From the NCBI GenBank assembly GCA_019636945.1, contig JAHBWO010000013.1, positions 1 through 47,488 of the forward strand: a DNA stretch of 47,488 bases, read 5' to 3'. Of this stretch, positions 1 to 7,762 are shown piece after piece. The notes under the pieces were generated by a model that was not told where the DNA came from, ran no database searches, and saw nothing but the letters and a program-made list of their open reading frames with translations. Each line of letters opens with the position of its first letter. Position 1 is the stretch's first letter. The translations under genes were made by a program, and so were the position numbers. Source of the DNA: Nitrospira sp. (GTDB lineage Bacteria; Nitrospirota; Nitrospiria; Nitrospirales; Nitrospiraceae).

Positions 1-517
1 GAATTCTCCGTCTGATGCAATCTCTATGAAAGCCTCTGTAGAGCTCGTCGATATTTGGCCGAAGGTCGAGTCTATGCCACTGATAAACGGTACACTCCCT
101 AAAGCTCTCATCGGAACCGAGAAAGGCACTACTGGTTCGCATTTCGGCATATTTCCAACCCTGTGTTCTTCGGAGTGTTTCGACCTGAGCACCAAGGGCC
201 TGCAGTTGCGCGATATGTTCGACAAGCGGTTCGCAGTGATCCGTGAACGGTAATGACACGACCCGGTCACCGGTCACCCAACTTCGCACGACACAAAACA
301 AGAGCGCGTTCGTTAACCGTTCAGTGGGTATCGAGGTGGTGACAGCTAGCGGTTCATAGCCATACGTCGTCTGCAAGGTGCGCAACCACCCACGTGAATG
401 AAAAACTGAAGCAGTCGGATGTCGTTGAACGAAGCCGGGCCATCGAGGATCTGTCAGCGGATCAAGAACGTGAACCGTATGGGATGTGAGCACGTCACCT
501 TCAGCCTGTTCAGTCAT
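1..517 (-). CDS. FemAB/GNAT-like acyltransferase, partial (C-terminus outside window)
   Basis: My own translation of the minus strand from ATG 515-517 stays open to the window edge for 172 codons. It contains WLRTLQTTYGYEPLAVT near residues 43-59 and QWHRLDLRPNIDELYRGF near the cut end. These fit the N-terminal half of the FemAB-like GNAT (Acetyltransf_6) proteins that accompany exosortase/EPS loci; the family transfers acyl or aminoacyl groups from a carrier or tRNA to an amine. Only the first of two expected GNAT-like halves is present, so the catalytic part cannot be judged. The start lies 9 bp after the exosortase stop and is probably translationally coupled, since no strong ribosome site precedes it. 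Family assignment rests on motif style and context. Confidence 0.72.
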   Translation of the reverse strand, partial: MTEQAEGDVLTSHTVHVLDPLTDPRWPGFVQRHPTASVFHSRGWLRTLQTTYGYEPLAVTTSIPTERLTNALLFCVVRSWVTGDRVVSLPFTDHCEPLVEHIAQLQALGAQVETLRRTQGWKYAEMRTSSAFLGSDESFRECTVYQWHRLDLRPNIDELYRGFHRDCIRRRI

Positions 518-526
518 GATTCACAC

Positions 527-1519
527 TCACTGAACAATCGTCGATGCTGGTCGGCGTTCATATCGCCGAAGGAGCCATACGACACCAACTAGCACAACCA
601 GCGAGAGCAGAAAGAGCGGGATGCCGCCGCTTCGGTGCAGTGCACTATCGGTGATATAGGTGGGATCGACGTAGTTGGCCAGCAGCGCCAAGCCGACGAT
701 GCGGAACGCATTCTTGACGATGGCCAGGGGAACGACCACCGCCACCAACGCGACCCTGGCCCACCAGGTCTTCAAGAACCAGTAGTCAGCGACCAGAGCG
801 GTGATGATCAGCGAGAGAAAGGAGCGGATCCCGCTGCATTCTTCCGCAACATAGATCGTGAAGTGCGACAGACTGAACACAAACCCTTCACGAAAGACAG
901 GAACGCCGAGCACAGAAAACAGGAAAGCAGTAACTTCCGCCGAGCCGCGCTGCAGGAAACCGATAACCTCATCCAGAAAAACAGCGGGCAAAGGAACCAT
1001 GAAGAAGAGCATCACCAGCGCAAACAAATCCTTTCGAAAGCACCCAGCTCCAAAACTGAATAGAAACAGGCCCCAGCACATCACGACAAAGGCCAAAATC
1101 GCCACAGCTAGTCGATCCTGTGTCCAGTCTCGTCCATCAGCCAGCCAGTAGCAGACGGCGCCACCGGCCATGACCAACAGGCCGACAAGAGGACTCCATG
1201 TGTGGGAGGTCAGAATGGTCGTTCGATTCATAAACAGCAGATAAGATGTCAGCGCCGGAATCAACAACACGTGGGAGAAATGCTCGTTCTCCGAGGCAAG
1301 GGCGAAGAGCTTCACGATCGGCGCCCAAAACCACGCGCACACACCAACTAGCAACAGAAGGGCAAAGACGTTTCTCTGACCCTGGCGCCAGGGCAAGGCG
1401 TAGCTCAGTAGCCCAAGCTTAGGGAGAACTACAGACGAAGCCGCCTGATGTCTCAAGCCGGCTTCGCTCCTGTGCGAACGAGGCTCTCTCACGGACGTAT
1501 ACATGTGACTTTGCCGCAT
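527..1519 (-). CDS. Exosortase (EpsH/Xrt family transpeptidase)
   Basis: Integral-membrane cysteine protease/transpeptidase of the exosortase/archaeosortase family, which cleaves C-terminal sorting signals such as PEP-CTERM at the inner membrane of EPS-producing Gram-negatives. The 330-residue protein has about eight hydrophobic segments. All three catalytic residues are visible: Cys228 in AEECSGIRS, Arg273 in KNAFRIVG and His295 in ALHRSGGIP. An upstream MVPLP turn is also typical. The first ~45 residues are polar and unlike the family, so Met6 or a later start is possible. It sits 28 bp after the Fn3 lipoprotein stop and 9 bp before the FemAB-like gene. The exosortase subtype is not decided here, and no sorting-signal substrate is evident in the window. 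Confidence 0.93.
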   Translation of the reverse strand: MRQSHMYTSVREPRSHRSEAGLRHQAASSVVLPKLGLLSYALPWRQGQRNVFALLLLVGVCAWFWAPIVKLFALASENEHFSHVLLIPALTSYLLFMNRTTILTSHTWSPLVGLLVMAGGAVCYWLADGRDWTQDRLAVAILAFVVMCWGLFLFSFGAGCFRKDLFALVMLFFMVPLPAVFLDEVIGFLQRGSAEVTAFLFSVLGVPVFREGFVFSLSHFTIYVAEECSGIRSFLSLIITALVADYWFLKTWWARVALVAVVVPLAIVKNAFRIVGLALLANYVDPTYITDSALHRSGGIPLFLLSLVVLVGVVWLLRRYERRPASTIVQ

Positions 1520-1547
1520 CGGGCTGCTCAGTGAAGGCGCCCTCGTC

Positions 1548-1660
1548 TCAACAGAGACCCTTACCGGTGATCATCGCGGCTGGTGTGGCCAGCAGGATGT
1601 TGATGTCGGACCACAGACACAGGGTCCTGGCGTACCGTAAGCTGACCACCTCGCCTCGCC
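1548..1660 (-). pseudogene. Duplicated 3' fragment of the sugar transferase gene
   Basis: About 110 bp closely match the 3' end of the sugar transferase gene at 6405 and share its stop codon and the following bases (tcaacag on the plus strand at both places). The encoded ends are ARTLCLWSDINILLATPAA here and ARTMSLWTDIKILLATPAA there. Homology extends upstream to the Glu of GEVV versus DEMV, with a two-codon gap. No catalytic part of the transferase is present. It looks like the scar of a lost second sugar transferase gene, or of recombination between two copies, and now forms the tail of the Fn3 lipoprotein. Confidence 0.8.
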
Positions 1661-2066
1661 ATCCCCAGGAGGGGCAACAGTCTATCAGTGGTGTATGGGC
1701 GAAGACCTCATTTGAACAGTTACTTTCAAGTCCATTATAGGCGCTCACTGCAAAGTAGTAGGTCAATCCCCGTTCTAAGTCGGTCACAGTTCCTTGGGTG
1801 GAGGATACGAATTGTTCTTGATCATACGCGCACGAGCCTGGCCAGTTGGGAGATTGTTTTCCATAATGAATGTAATAGCCAATCACGCTTGAATCATTGA
1901 CACCGTCCCAGGCCAAGCTGACTGTCGCTCCGGCAGGGCTGGGGTTCGTAGAAATCGTCTGTGCTTCCTCGCCATCAGCTCCACAGCCGGTGAGTGAGAA
2001 GAGGATCAGACTCAAGAATCGAACAACCACGCCTGTGGGACCATACCCCGCGTGCTTACTTCCCAC
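1548..2066 (-). CDS. Fn3-domain lipoprotein with foreign sugar-transferase tail
   Basis: A 172-residue ORF starting at GTG. A short signal sequence ends in the lipobox LTGC (Cys about residue 28), so the protein is predicted to be lipid-anchored. Residues ~37-128 form one fibronectin type III domain (SPAGATVSLAWDGV; YYIHYGK; LERGLTYYFAVSAYNG; SNEVFAHTP). After PLIDCCPSWGWRGE the sequence becomes YARTLCLWSDINILLATPAA to the stop. This is the C-terminus of a WcaJ-type sugar transferase in the same reading frame and is homologous to the end of the gene at 6405. The native C-terminus has therefore been replaced or overrun. The lipoprotein part is convincing; a function for the fused tail is doubtful. 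A later GTG (2030) could be the start. Confidence 0.75.
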   Translation of the reverse strand: MGSKHAGYGPTGVVVRFLSLILFSLTGCGADGEEAQTISTNPSPAGATVSLAWDGVNDSSVIGYYIHYGKQSPNWPGSCAYDQEQFVSSTQGTVTDLERGLTYYFAVSAYNGLESNCSNEVFAHTPLIDCCPSWGWRGEVVSLRYARTLCLWSDINILLATPAAMITGKGLC

Positions 2067-2303
2067 TGTGGCACCACTCGAGGGAGTTTAAATTCAACTC
2101 AGCGCCAGGAGATTGCCCAATTGTTCGTTCCTAACGAGACGAAGCAAGAAGGCCTGCTGCTAGGCCACAGGCAAAATGACCGGAGTCCAATTCGTTGGAA
2201 TACGCTGAGGATTTTTCGAGTCGAGAACGACCAGACGGCTTGGCATCATTCGATGCTGCGGAAGGGTCACGGTTGGACAAGTTCCTGATAGCAATCGCTC
2301 GCG

Positions 2304-3866
2304 TTAGTGTCTTTCCAAGAGCAACACCCAGTCGGTGAAGCCTGTGCCGTTGTTTCCAGGAGGGACAAAGTCTTGAGTACCAGTATTTGCAAATGTACCA
2401 ATCACTGTGTATACGGCCGTGGTTGGATTGAACCAGCGTGCTTTTGCCTGACCGCTCATCACCGTCATGTCGATGGTGATCGGCCCTGAATGAGCTGGCG
2501 GGACATAGGCAACCAGCAACGTGCCATCTGGCGAAGCTGCGGCAGCCACGTAGTTTGGAAGAGCCGGCAGCGAACTGCCGGCAGACACAATCGCCTTCAT
2601 CCCACCAAGACCGGAAGGGACAAGCTTGTACCAAGCGATTGAGCGAACAAAAGCGTTGAGCCGCGCCATGTCTTGTGCACCCTGTGTGTTCAGATGCTCC
2701 TGCCAACCATCAGAGCAGAATGAAATCGACAAGAGCTTTGGAGGGTTAAACGGCCACACACAACCGTTGCCAGAAATATAGCCGCCAATTCCTGATAGCC
2801 AACCCCACCATTGGAAACGACGAACAGGCTGGATTGCACTTGGGTTGACCTTATTTCCATCCGGCCCTTCCTGGTCATAGGGTTCTTCAAGCAGGAACGT
2901 GGGCATCACGGGAAGGTAAGAGTATCCATTGCGAACATGGACATTGACATCACCCTGCCAGCTGTAAACCCCTTGCAATGTACCGGCTGACAGTAGCATC
3001 GGGTCTGCTTGATCGGTATAGATCGATGGGTCAGCCCACTCAGCTGATAACTGGCTGCTCGCCTGTCCCTTAACAGCCTGCATGCCGGCTAGCATTGCCC
3101 GCTCCACGGCAAGCTGTGACCCCGTGAAGGGGTGTTCGCCGGTACCATAGTCTCCACCTAACATCCAAACGATATTCCCTCGAGTTTTATACCTGTTCGC
3201 AATAAAGCGACCATAATCCTGCATCTTGGTTGAATCATTGGCAACCATTTCCACCATCCATCCCTGCTCCTCGCCTCGGGATCCAGTATAAGCCGGGAAC
3301 ATGAAACAGAGTACACCTTTGACCTCAGCATAACTTAATAGTCCATCGACATTTACCCAGTAGGCCTCATTCGGCTGTGAAAAATCAGGCCCCTGGTCGT
3401 TGTTCCTCCCGAGTAAACCGTTCCAGGTCGAGCCATCGAGCTTCTTGGTGAATGGAAGCGAATTATTAAAACCGAAGGGTGGGTGGTTCCCTCTCTCATC
3501 GTGGTTGATGGCGTGAAACTCGATCGCGTTATAGCCCTTGGCCACCGTGTCATCGACAAATAGTTTGTAGTCTGCTTCCGAAAGCGATGTGATGAACCAG
3601 GCAGTGCGCCCCAGAATAGGAAAAGGCACGCCGTTCTGATCCTGCAAGTAGCGATGATTGGCTGATACGACGAGCGGGAAAGCAGGTTTTGGTGCCGCGA
3701 TAGGCGGTGAACCAACCGGCGTTGTGGGCGCTGATGAATCCCCACTGCATCCGTGTAAACTGCAGGTAATCAGCGCTATGCAGATAATGCCGGCCGCAAC
3801 TAGAGTAAGCCGCAACGCCTTGTCAGTTCCACCCTCAGGCGGGCTCGTGGGCCATCTCCTATCCAC
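2304..3866 (-). CDS. Apiosidase-like (DUF4038/GH140) lipoprotein
   Basis: A 520-residue predicted lipoprotein: hydrophobic segment at ~21-37, lipobox LHGC, then a Ser/Thr/Pro linker. The body resembles DUF4038 (GH140, apiosidase-like TIM barrel): FPILGRTAWF, KGYNAIEFHAIN, NIVWMLGGDYG, then FLLEEPYD and WWGWLSGIGGYISGN. A C-terminal beta domain (YVPPAHSGPITIDMTV, ARWFNPTTA) resembles the collagen-binding-like partner domain often attached to DUF4038. The family hydrolyses glycosidic bonds, so a periplasmic or outer-membrane role in trimming the polymer is plausible. The start is GTG at 3866 with AAGG nine bases upstream; TTG at residue 18 is an alternative. The gene lies 89 bp after DUF5989. 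Confidence 0.82.
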   Translation of the reverse strand: MDRRWPTSPPEGGTDKALRLTLVAAGIICIALITCSLHGCSGDSSAPTTPVGSPPIAAPKPAFPLVVSANHRYLQDQNGVPFPILGRTAWFITSLSEADYKLFVDDTVAKGYNAIEFHAINHDERGNHPPFGFNNSLPFTKKLDGSTWNGLLGRNNDQGPDFSQPNEAYWVNVDGLLSYAEVKGVLCFMFPAYTGSRGEEQGWMVEMVANDSTKMQDYGRFIANRYKTRGNIVWMLGGDYGTGEHPFTGSQLAVERAMLAGMQAVKGQASSQLSAEWADPSIYTDQADPMLLSAGTLQGVYSWQGDVNVHVRNGYSYLPVMPTFLLEEPYDQEGPDGNKVNPSAIQPVRRFQWWGWLSGIGGYISGNGCVWPFNPPKLLSISFCSDGWQEHLNTQGAQDMARLNAFVRSIAWYKLVPSGLGGMKAIVSAGSSLPALPNYVAAAASPDGTLLVAYVPPAHSGPITIDMTVMSGQAKARWFNPTTAVYTVIGTFANTGTQDFVPPGNNGTGFTDWVLLLERH

Positions 3867-3955
3867 GTTTTAAGACCTTGGCCCTTGCCGACCTGAGGGC
3901 TGGAAAATCCGTCAAGATTCCCCACATATTGTGCGGCGACGAAACTCGCTCGCTT

Positions 3956-4108
3956 TTAGAAGAGCGTGTAGACAAATGGAGCCAGGGCCGAGCCTTGCGT
4001 AAACACGATCAACGCGCTAAACAACATCAACACAAGGACGATGGGGAGCAACCAAAACTTCTTTCGCTCCTTCATGAACGCCCACAGCTCACCAATGAAT
4101 TCACCCAT
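3956..4108 (-). CDS. DUF5989 family small membrane protein (SxtK-like)
   Basis: A 50-residue protein starting at ATG 4106-4108, with an excellent ribosome site (GGAGG, six bases before the ATG). The N-terminus MGEFIGELWAFMKERKKFW is amphipathic. One membrane helix follows (LLPIVLVLMLFSALIVF), and the C-terminus is QGSALAPFVYTLF. This pattern is typical of the DUF5989 family, found beside carbamoyltransferase and SxtJ genes, including the saxitoxin cluster where a small protein follows SxtI and SxtJ. It lies 32 bp downstream of SxtJ and completes that trio. The biochemical role of the family is not known to me. At 50 residues it is easily missed by gene callers. Confidence 0.9.
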   Translation of the reverse strand: MGEFIGELWAFMKERKKFWLLPIVLVLMLFSALIVFTQGSALAPFVYTLF

Positions 4109-4140
4109 TGCACACCTCCTTCAGGAACAATAACAACGCC

Positions 4141-4542
4141 TCAAAACTGAACCTTCATATGTCCATGAGGCCTCGGCCTTCTAAGCACACGATAGGTTGG
4201 ACTATCCCCAGCAAACGTCTGCCTCATGACGTCTTTCCCCATCAGGCGAAACAGAATTCCCATCGGAGTGACAAGACCGTAGAAAACAAGGCTGAGAAGA
4301 ATCCTGGTGTTGATCCATCCGAGGGCATGACCCACCCGCATCCATACTTTATGTACCGGCGCCAAAAGCCCAGGTGACATTCCTCCCAGCAGGATGAGGG
4401 CTCCGCCTAGACCAATGGCCCAGAGGCGCAATGCTTCTCCTCGCATCAAGAGCGGCCAAATCCCGATAGCAGTGAATACTGATCCCACCACCAAACCAAA
4501 ACTGCGTAATTCCTTCTTACTTGTCAATTGTGCTTGAGACAT
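4141..4542 (-). CDS. SxtJ family membrane protein
   Basis: A 133-residue protein with about three hydrophobic segments: FGLVVGSVFTAIGIWPLLM, LWAIGLGGALILLGGM, and ILLSLVFYGLVTPMGILFR. It matches the SxtJ family, which accompanies carbamoyltransferases; its function is unknown. I place the start at ATG 4540-4542 (MSQAQLTSKKELRSFG), 13 bp after the carbamoyltransferase stop, with GAAGGA upstream. The open frame continues a further 19 codons into the carbamoyltransferase, but that region is unlikely to be translated in this frame. SxtJ may help membrane association of the carbamoyltransferase; this is inference from constant co-occurrence. Confidence 0.88.
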   Translation of the reverse strand: MSQAQLTSKKELRSFGLVVGSVFTAIGIWPLLMRGEALRLWAIGLGGALILLGGMSPGLLAPVHKVWMRVGHALGWINTRILLSLVFYGLVTPMGILFRLMGKDVMRQTFAGDSPTYRVLRRPRPHGHMKVQF

Positions 4543-4555
4543 AGATTTTCCTTCT

Positions 4556-6400
4556 TTAGTCCAGATCGAATTCCTTTTTCCAATCAGAATCTCCGTCAAG
4601 GGGCTTTTGATCTTCTTTCCTCAGCACACAGTTCTCAAGCACCAATAGATCCATCTCCGTGCGCATAAAACATCGGTAGGCATCCTCCGGTGTGCAGACG
4701 ATCGGCTCGCCCCGCACATTGAAGGAGGTATTCACCAACACCGCGCAACCCGTCTTTTCCTCAAATGTCTTAAGCAGTCGGTAATATCGTGGATTCGTCT
4801 CTTCATGCACGGTCTGGACTCTCGCCGAGTAGTCAATGTGAGTGACGGCTGGTATCTCCGAACGAGGGATGTTGAGCAAATCGATTCCCCAGAGGTCTTT
4901 CCTACCTGAGTCAAATGGCAAGCGGCGCTTCTCTTGTACCGGAGCAACCAACAACATATAAGGACTGTCGCAGTCCATCTGAAAGTATTCGGAGACCCGC
5001 CCTCTCAATACTGATGGGGCAAAGGGCCTGAATGATTCTCGGTACTTGATTTTAAGGTTCATAACGGACTGCATCTTTGCACTTCGCGCATCGCCCAAGA
5101 TACTGCGTCCGCCCAACGATCGTGGGCCAAACTCCATGCGCCCCTGAAGCCAGCCCACAACCTTCTCACTGGCGAGTGCGGTCGCCACCCGATCGAACAA
5201 GTCGTCCTCACTCAGTCGTTCGTAGACAGCCCCGACCGACTTCATCCTAGCCTCAATGTCATCGTTTGAGTACGCAGGTCCGAGATAACTTCCGCTCATC
5301 TGATCCACGACATTATTTGCTGTCCTTGGTTGCCCTTCGTGTTGGTGCCAGGCGCTGAGCGCTGCACCAATCGCTCCTCCTGCATCGCCGGCAGCCGGCT
5401 GAATCCAGAGTCCCTTAAACGGGCCCTCCCGCAAGATCCGACCATTGCCCACACAGTTCAGCGCCACCCCTCCGGCCATGCAGAGGTAGTCGACCCCCGT
5501 CTCCCGGTGCATGGTTCTGGAGAGTCTCAACATCACCTCTTCGGTGACTTCCTGGATTGAGCGGGCCAAGTCCATTTCCCGTTGACCGAGCTTCGATTCA
5601 GGTTTGCGCGGAGGACCGCCGAACACCTCATCAAACTTCCGGCTGGTCATGGTCAGGCCGGTGCAGTAATTAAAATACTCCATATTCATCCGGAAGGTGC
5701 CATCCGGCTTCAGGTCCAGTAGATGCTCATAAATGGCTTTCACGTACTTAGGTTCTCCATAGGGCGCCAATCCCATTACCTTATACTCACCGGAATTCAC
5801 CTTGAAGCCCGTGTAATAAGTGAAGGCTGAATAGAGGAGTCCCAAAGAATGAGGAAATGGAATTTCCCACAACGGTGTCAGGGTGTTGCCTTCCCCTAAC
5901 CATGCCGACGTAGTCGCCCACTCGCCAACCCCGTCCATACAAAGCACTCCAGCCTTCTGATAGGGAGACGCGAAGAACGCCGAGGCCGCATGGGATTCGT
6001 GATGCTCGCCGAACAACAGTTCAGGAAGGTCGGATTTCTCTAACCCTTCGGCACAGGCTAGGATCTCATCTTGTAGGAGTTTTCGGAGGAACAGCTTTTC
6101 CTTGAGCCAGACCGGCATCGCCGCCAGAAACGACTGAACGCCCCTGGGCGCAAACCCTACATATGTTTCCAGCAGTCGTTCGAACTTCACGAGGGGCTTG
6201 TCATAGAAAACCATGTATTGCAAATCCTTGACCCCAATGCCCGCTTTGGCAAGGCAGTAACGCACAGCCTGGGTAGGAAATCCAGGATCATGCTTCCGTC
6301 TCGTAAAGCGCTCTTCCTGAGCTGCGGCGAGGATCAGGCCATCCTTCACGAGACAGGCGGCGCTATCATGATAATAGGCAGAAACTCCGAGGATATACAT
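4556..6400 (-). CDS. Carbamoyltransferase (NodU/TobZ/SxtI family)
   Basis: O-carbamoyltransferase using carbamoyl phosphate and ATP via a carbamoyladenylate, here probably acting on a sugar of the polymer or its precursor. The 614 residues are full length for the family. The N-terminal Kae1-like domain begins MYILGVSAYYHDSAACLV and has the metal-binding motif HHESHAASAF at ~133-142 and MDGVGEW at ~155-161. MAGGVALNCVGNGRI and GWLQGRMEFGPRSLGGRS follow. The C-terminal YrdC-like part ends with LVNTSFNVRGEPIVCTPEDA. All usual signature motifs are intact. The start lies four bases after the sugar transferase stop, and SxtJ and DUF5989 follow directly, forming a conserved trio. Confidence 0.95.
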   Translation of the reverse strand: MYILGVSAYYHDSAACLVKDGLILAAAQEERFTRRKHDPGFPTQAVRYCLAKAGIGVKDLQYMVFYDKPLVKFERLLETYVGFAPRGVQSFLAAMPVWLKEKLFLRKLLQDEILACAEGLEKSDLPELLFGEHHESHAASAFFASPYQKAGVLCMDGVGEWATTSAWLGEGNTLTPLWEIPFPHSLGLLYSAFTYYTGFKVNSGEYKVMGLAPYGEPKYVKAIYEHLLDLKPDGTFRMNMEYFNYCTGLTMTSRKFDEVFGGPPRKPESKLGQREMDLARSIQEVTEEVMLRLSRTMHRETGVDYLCMAGGVALNCVGNGRILREGPFKGLWIQPAAGDAGGAIGAALSAWHQHEGQPRTANNVVDQMSGSYLGPAYSNDDIEARMKSVGAVYERLSEDDLFDRVATALASEKVVGWLQGRMEFGPRSLGGRSILGDARSAKMQSVMNLKIKYRESFRPFAPSVLRGRVSEYFQMDCDSPYMLLVAPVQEKRRLPFDSGRKDLWGIDLLNIPRSEIPAVTHIDYSARVQTVHEETNPRYYRLLKTFEEKTGCAVLVNTSFNVRGEPIVCTPEDAYRCFMRTEMDLLVLENCVLRKEDQKPLDGDSDWKKEFDLD

Positions 6401-6404
6401 CGGA

Positions 6405-7496
6405 TCAACAGGCTCCGTTTCCGGTAATCATCGCAGCTGGTGTGGCTAACAGGATCTTGATGTCGGTCCACAGGGACATGGTCCTGGCGTACCGCAAGTC
6501 GAGGCGCACCATCTCATCAAAGGTGGTGCGGCTCCGGCCGACCACCTGCCAGAGGCCGGTCATGCCCGGCTTGGCCTCCAACACACGACTCCTGTGCCAC
6601 GGCTTATACTGTTGCAGTTCATAAGGGAGCGGCGGCCGGGGCCCCACCAATGACATGTCACCGATGAGCACGTTCCAGAGCTGGGGCAGCTCATCGAGAC
6701 TCGTTCGTCGCAGAAATCGGCCGATGGGCGTAATCCTCGTATCGTTTGTGAGCTTGAAGACAGCCGGCTTCTCTTGCGACTGTGCTTGAGCACTGGCGGT
6801 AATGAACCAGTTCACATACTCTTGGTGGACCTGATGATCCGCTTTGGCATACATCGTTCGGAATTTGCACATCGTGAAAGGCTTCAGCAGATGTCCGACC
6901 CGCATCTGCTTGAAAAAGGCGGGCCCGGGCGACGACAGCTTCACAAGTACGGCGATGAGAGCAAACGCCGGCAGCAATAGGATTAATAGCAGGGCGCTGA
7001 ACACGATGTCCATACCCCGCTTGAGCGTCTGAAACTTCAGGACAGCAGGCCGATTCGCCACGAGTTCCGGATACAGCAGTGGATCCAGAGAACACACCTG
7101 CTCCTCGTCCGATGCAGTCGGCTCCGGATACACCAGCACCCTGATCGAGAGGTGTTGTGTTAGCTCCTCATCACCTTGGAACGCGATCGCGTTCCGAAAT
7201 GCGCTTTCGAGCCGATCGCAGGTGTCACTCAGGTCGTCGGGATTGACCTCGGGCGCAATCAGACCAATGACACATGACGGTTCAACCCACCCCAGAATAT
7301 CGAGGTCCGATGCGACCGCCGACAAGGCGTTGGTCACTCTCGTGGCGTCAGCTGCCTCCTGCTCACCCGACCTATTTGGAAGGCCGATCAACAACAGCAC
7401 CATGGCCAGGCAAGAACGCTCCGTGCGCTTTCGTTCTCTGGTAACTGCCTGCCTGAAGAGCCGTTCGTCAAGCAGTGGTGAATGGTTTTTCGTCAT
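6405..7496 (-). CDS. WcaJ-type initiating sugar transferase with degenerate GGDEF-like N-terminal domain
   Basis: Polyprenyl-phosphate hexose-1-phosphate transferase that loads the first sugar on undecaprenyl phosphate. From the chosen start (363 aa), residues ~160-363 are the bacterial sugar transferase domain: one membrane segment (VFSALLLILLLPAFALIAVL), SPGPAFFKQMRVG, CKFRTM, the catalytic Asp-Glu in RTSLDELPQLWNV, LVGPRPPLP and KPGMTGLWQV. The usual four-helix WcaJ N-terminus is absent. Instead residues ~13-125 (RERKRTERS; DLDILGWVEPSCVIGLI) resemble a GGDEF-type cyclase fold without GGDEF, and match the separate protein at 8802. The start is ATG 7496 with AAGGA seven bases upstream; ATG 7535, behind a GAGGGG, is possible. 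It probably leads a unit with the carbamoyltransferase. Confidence 0.93.
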   Translation of the reverse strand: MTKNHSPLLDERLFRQAVTRERKRTERSCLAMVLLLIGLPNRSGEQEAADATRVTNALSAVASDLDILGWVEPSCVIGLIAPEVNPDDLSDTCDRLESAFRNAIAFQGDEELTQHLSIRVLVYPEPTASDEEQVCSLDPLLYPELVANRPAVLKFQTLKRGMDIVFSALLLILLLPAFALIAVLVKLSSPGPAFFKQMRVGHLLKPFTMCKFRTMYAKADHQVHQEYVNWFITASAQAQSQEKPAVFKLTNDTRITPIGRFLRRTSLDELPQLWNVLIGDMSLVGPRPPLPYELQQYKPWHRSRVLEAKPGMTGLWQVVGRSRTTFDEMVRLDLRYARTMSLWTDIKILLATPAAMITGNGAC

Positions 7497-7635
7497 ATCG
7501 ATATCCTTGTGTGTGACTGCCTCAGCATGTTTCATTCGATCTGCCCCCTCAACGAAGCTAGCCGGCTGCGGGAACACTCGGTTGATGCCAACAATATGGC
7601 TGAAATGATCCGTACGGTGCGGACGCCATAATAAC

Positions 7636-7762
7636 GTCAGGATGCTCAAAAAGGCTGTCCAGCAAGGCCGCAGCGAGCGAAGGGGCGAGGCGTACGCTTC
7701 GGTACGTTGAGTCTCTGAGCGATGCGAGAACGCCGCTGGCGGCCTTTTTGAGCTTCCTGCTA
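7636..7762. repeat. Palindromic MITE/REPIN-like element 1
   Basis: An imperfect palindrome of about 120 bp. The ends ggatgctcaaaaaggc (7640-7655) and gcctttttgagcttcc (7742-7757) are inverted repeats with one mismatch. The inner arms are partly complementary (ccagc...cgctgg). The apex is a cgtac/gtacg hairpin (7691-7706) with a gcttcg loop. The left end, TAGCAGGA on the minus strand, supplies the TAG stop of the dehydrogenase gene. As RNA it would fold into a long hairpin with a U-rich foot and could end transcription between that gene and the sugar transferase. Related palindromes are, to my knowledge, numerous in Nitrospira genomes. Confidence 0.8.

Noticed and set aside
635..1151. Long plus-strand frames opposite the exosortase gene
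   Set aside because: Rich in Arg, Gln, Asn and Lys as expected from the complement of a membrane-protein gene; no independent support.
2160..2249. 29-codon minus-strand frame between the GH140-like and Fn3 lipoprotein genes
   Set aside because: Too short and without recognised features; it may be a gene remnant but nothing identifies it.
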